This document shows, piece by piece, positions 60,946-64,000 of a DNA stretch of 64,000 bases. Position numbers and translations under genes: made by a program. The stretch is taken from assembly GCA_021613335.1 (NCBI GenBank), contig JAJTWR010000410.1, forward strand, positions 509,501-573,500, given 5' to 3'. The first letter of the stretch is position 1. The number at the start of each line of letters is the position of its first letter. This DNA comes from Whitmania pigra. Its lineage: Eukaryota > Annelida > Clitellata > Hirudinida > Haemopidae. Under the pieces are notes generated by a model, which worked only from the letters and a program-made list of their open reading frames with translations, was not told where the DNA came from and did not search any database.

Positions 60946-63900
60946 GCAAAACGACTATTAAACCTTGGTGTGTCAAACCAGCCTATCCACTCAGTCTTGG
61001 AAGTGCTATGCAAATTGTTGTCCCAATGATTATTTAGGTAACTATTGCTTTAGGTAAATTTAGATAAGTAAATCAAATAACTATTGAAAGAAAAAGAAAT
61101 ACTAATCAAACTCACCGAGATGTTTCCGAATCCTTTTCCTTTTATAATTTTTATAATCCCACATTATAAGTTCTTCAATATAACAATTGCGAACGAATGT
61201 AGTTCCATCAAGTGTATGGAAGCAGAATGCACGAACTTTATGGTTTGGTCTCGGAATAGTTCCATGTATACTCTTATTATCAAAAGAAATCACTGGACGA
61301 TCTGAAGAACAGGCGATGCGCTAAACGAAATGCCAAATTGAAACCTAACTCTTCAAGGACTACTGATTTTGAAAACGTATCATACTACACATTTTGTATA
61401 AACTCGCTCGAAAGTCTATGTTAGTGGGTGGCCCTGGGACCGGGCCCGCACTTAGTCCGGCACTGCCTGGTAGACGAATTTTTGGACAAAGGAAATACGA
61501 GTCCTTGATTGATTATGTATATCGTAGATATTGATTGTGTACATACATTGTATTATTGACATTTATTGTCGACATATCGAAATATCTCCTTCGAAATGTT
61601 CTTTTTTAGTTGTTGGCGAGGGGTCGTTTGATCCGTGCCGAGATTTATAATAAGAAAAAAAAATATGTAATACAAGTTCTACTTAAATCTTTTTTATATT
61701 CTTTCACCACCTTATATGTGAGCATATGTAAGTTTTCTCAAACACAATGAATTGTATTCCTTGCTTTCATGTGTCTCACCAACCATCACCACTATCATTT
61801 CCATAATGAAGATGGCTTCAGGTCATCAAGGTTATCTGAAAGTGCCTGTGGTGGTTATGACTATGGCAGTCTGGATGATTTTGGGTCTTCCAATATCTTT
61901 TGTAAGACTTGCACCAAGTGCGATCCAAAGATCTCTTCGGAATCTTTACATCGGACGAACCGGACGGAACCCTCAAGTCCTACCCTGTCATATATGTACA
62001 TATAACTTTTTAATTTGTCTTTGTTTTTATTAACGTCGCGGGCGCGCTTCCGCTTTTCATTGTTCTTGATGTAAATAAACTCGCTTAAACACGACATACC
62101 CTGTGAGTCCAGTTGTTTACAGTCACAAGAAATGTCTCGTCCCCATACAATTGTTGTATCTTTACTACTACGTTTGTTTATTGCTATAAATAAACTATAG
62201 AAATGAGAGACTAACTGGGAGAGAGATTGGAATGGAATGAGAGGATTTCATCTAATCTAATAAACTGATACTTAAGAGGGAACAGATAGAAGATACTAAA
62301 TATTGTATTACATTATAATAAAACTAATTACATAATAATAAACCTAATTATTATACTACTACAACGCCTCCTCTTCTACACAAAATATAGTTGAACTCGC
62401 CTCTGTCGAAAGGCCAGTAAGTCTTATTCTTTATACAGACTCTCCAACGGTCAGTATTTGACCTTGTTCTCTGTTGTCATTAAATTGTAGGAATTGCAGC
62501 CAGCAATTCTCTAATCAAGACTTTTTTATTGGTCTCCAGCCAATACTATCTTTTCCTACAAACCTGCTTAAGTAAAGTAAATCCAGATCTTCTTAGGTCT
62601 GCAATCTTTTGATCCTTCTCTACGTCGACTTTTCCCACTCACTGTATCCACTTTGTCAGACCTTCTATCATTGACTTTTCCCCCAATCAGGGAAAGCCGA
62701 AGGTCTATTGGTGGCACCCTTGCCTTAACCTTACTTGGTGCCTTGAACATTAGAAGCAACTTTTTATCCGACCTTCCTTCAGGGAAAGCCGAGGTGTTGT
62801 TTGTCACGTTGTTTCAAATATAATTTTTTTTTAAATCTTTTTAATTCTTTTCAAATAATTCGATGATTTTGGGTATCAGCCATTTGATGTAATTTCAAAT
62901 TACTAATTTGTAACTAAATTACAAGGAGGCATGTAATTTGGCCATCTCTGATTCGCACCCGACGGAAAAACATAACAAAATATTTTTATCCAAAATTACT
63001 TCAATAAAAATAAATAAAACACCAACACTTCACCAATTCAATATGTGGCATTGCATCGCTTGCCAGGTACGGGCTAGTAAGAAATAATCACAACAATACC
63101 GTCCCATCTCGGAAAAATTGAATAAATAATCTCTTTTATCTTATTGAAAATCAATAAATAAAATCACTAACCTCAATAATAATCATGGAAAAACATTTAA
63201 GTGTTAATTTCTCGGAGATGGAATTTTAAGATGTCGATAACTTTAACAATAAATGCAATTTGTCCATTCAAAGAGGGAAAAATACCAAAACGAATGAATC
63301 AATCCTCAGAAAGTAAAGCATACAACCGAATGCATATAATTTGTTTCCAAAGAATATTTTCCAGTTTTACGAAATGATTCAATGCAACTTAACAATATCA
63401 TACGAGGCCGATCCCGAATGTTAACCAACGAAAACGTCACGTAGGGCATCCAGATGCCACAAGCACGAAACAGCCCATTTCCAGATCAGCATAGAAAGCA
63501 AAATCTTGGAAGAAATGCTTTAAAAGAGAAATCCAGTGCCTAAACATGCGAGGTTTCAAAGCAGAATCAATACTCCACGATGAAAAGTCTGTAGAGTGCT
63601 ATCATTTAGAGTCTCAAGAATCTCATATAATAGAAACATAATCCGCAATTAGTCTTTTCCACCGACCAGCATCATCATCATCATCTCACAGTCGGCCGAC
63701 AATCGCTATACTCCATGGTCTTGATGAATCCACAGCAGTGGTGAACTGCATCCACCATTTAAATGTCTCGTTCGAGAAGATATTTCTTCGCCTGCAGGGG
63801 TGTCTCCTCGTCCATCGTCCGAAGCGTCTGCCTTTTTTGCAGTAGCTCTTTTAGTAGCAGGAGATTGGGAGTGCAAGACATGCTGATGCCTTAAATCAAG

Positions 63901-64000
63901 ACCGACATGAAGTCGTCTGCTGCTGGAATCCCTCCACAGTTGCCCTTGGAGCTGCCATCGTTCCTGTCGCCAGAACCTTTGCTTACGTCTGAGGAGCGGT
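60946..64000. other. Right-hand 3 kb, no gene recognised
   Basis: AT-rich with short frames. The plus frame at 61769-62005 (contains CKTCTKCDP and a Ser-rich tail) looks faintly protein-like but has no splice support or family. Two copies of a cagggaaagccgag block lie 80-90 bp apart near 62690 and 62780. A cat microsatellite lies at 63672, followed by GC-richer sequence to the edge that may be another repeat. Confidence 0.4.

Noticed and set aside
61752..62033. Hydrophobic plus frame of 93 codons and overlapping Ser-rich frame of 78 codons
   Set aside because: Neither has splice sites, a family match or context; an exon cannot be excluded but is not supported.

Overview
The window is nuclear DNA of an invertebrate animal. 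It is AT-rich, genes are split by spliceosomal introns (many of 50-150 bp, nearly all GT-AG), and the proteins include animal markers: a TET dioxygenase, a HD-PTP/PTPN23 orthologue, an ERK7/MAPK15 kinase, a claudin-type tetraspan protein and a GAS2-related (GAR) cytoskeletal domain. An SDCCAG8-like centrosomal protein and MAPK15 fit an animal with cilia. A bacterial/fungal/plant-type proline iminopeptidase argues against a vertebrate. I cannot name the phylum from sequence alone.

Layout, left half (1-36.6 kb, gene-dense): a minus-strand first exon running off the left edge (1-94); SDCCAG8-like coiled-coil gene (725-4706, +); PTPN23/HD-PTP (6133-14326, +); MAPK15/ERK7 (15709-18995, +), convergent with proline iminopeptidase (19313-21169, -); TET (23279-28393, +), divergent from the peptidase and convergent with a claudin-like gene (30795-31874, -); PLAA/Doa1 (33215-36555, +). 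These are ordinary single-copy housekeeping or signalling genes with no evident functional cluster.

Right half (36.6-64 kb, transposon-rich): remnants of CR1/L2-type retrotransposons (37.5, 55.6-56.6 and 59 kb), R2-clade retrotransposon pieces (50.4-51.4 kb; a restriction-like endonuclease ORF at 57.4 kb with a tail also found at 41.4 kb), an I/Nimb-type RT-RNase H ORF of more than 670 codons (53.1-55.3 kb), two unrelated hAT transposase remnants (39.3-40.7 and 60.1-60.9 kb), a pogo/Tigger-like MITE with TA target site duplication (43198-43735), and a tRNA-derived SINE-like family with at least five copies plus 3' fragments across the window. Three host-type pieces sit among them: a multi-exon gene of Ig-like domains that I could not assign (42852-46767), a GAR-domain gene with a basic Ser/Thr-rich tail but no visible CH domain (48382-49798), and an isolated first exon of an importin-7/8-like gene (56620-56703, -).

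Most interesting: the unassigned Ig-repeat gene with a decayed exon copy in its own intron, the orphan importin exon, a HD-PTP whose catalytic loop departs from active phosphatases, a TET lacking the CXXC domain, a repeat pair carrying an RRM-like fragment, and a perfect 34-bp hairpin beside a hAT remnant. Splice junctions were read by eye from consensus sites, reading phase and similarity to known family members; no alignment or search was run.
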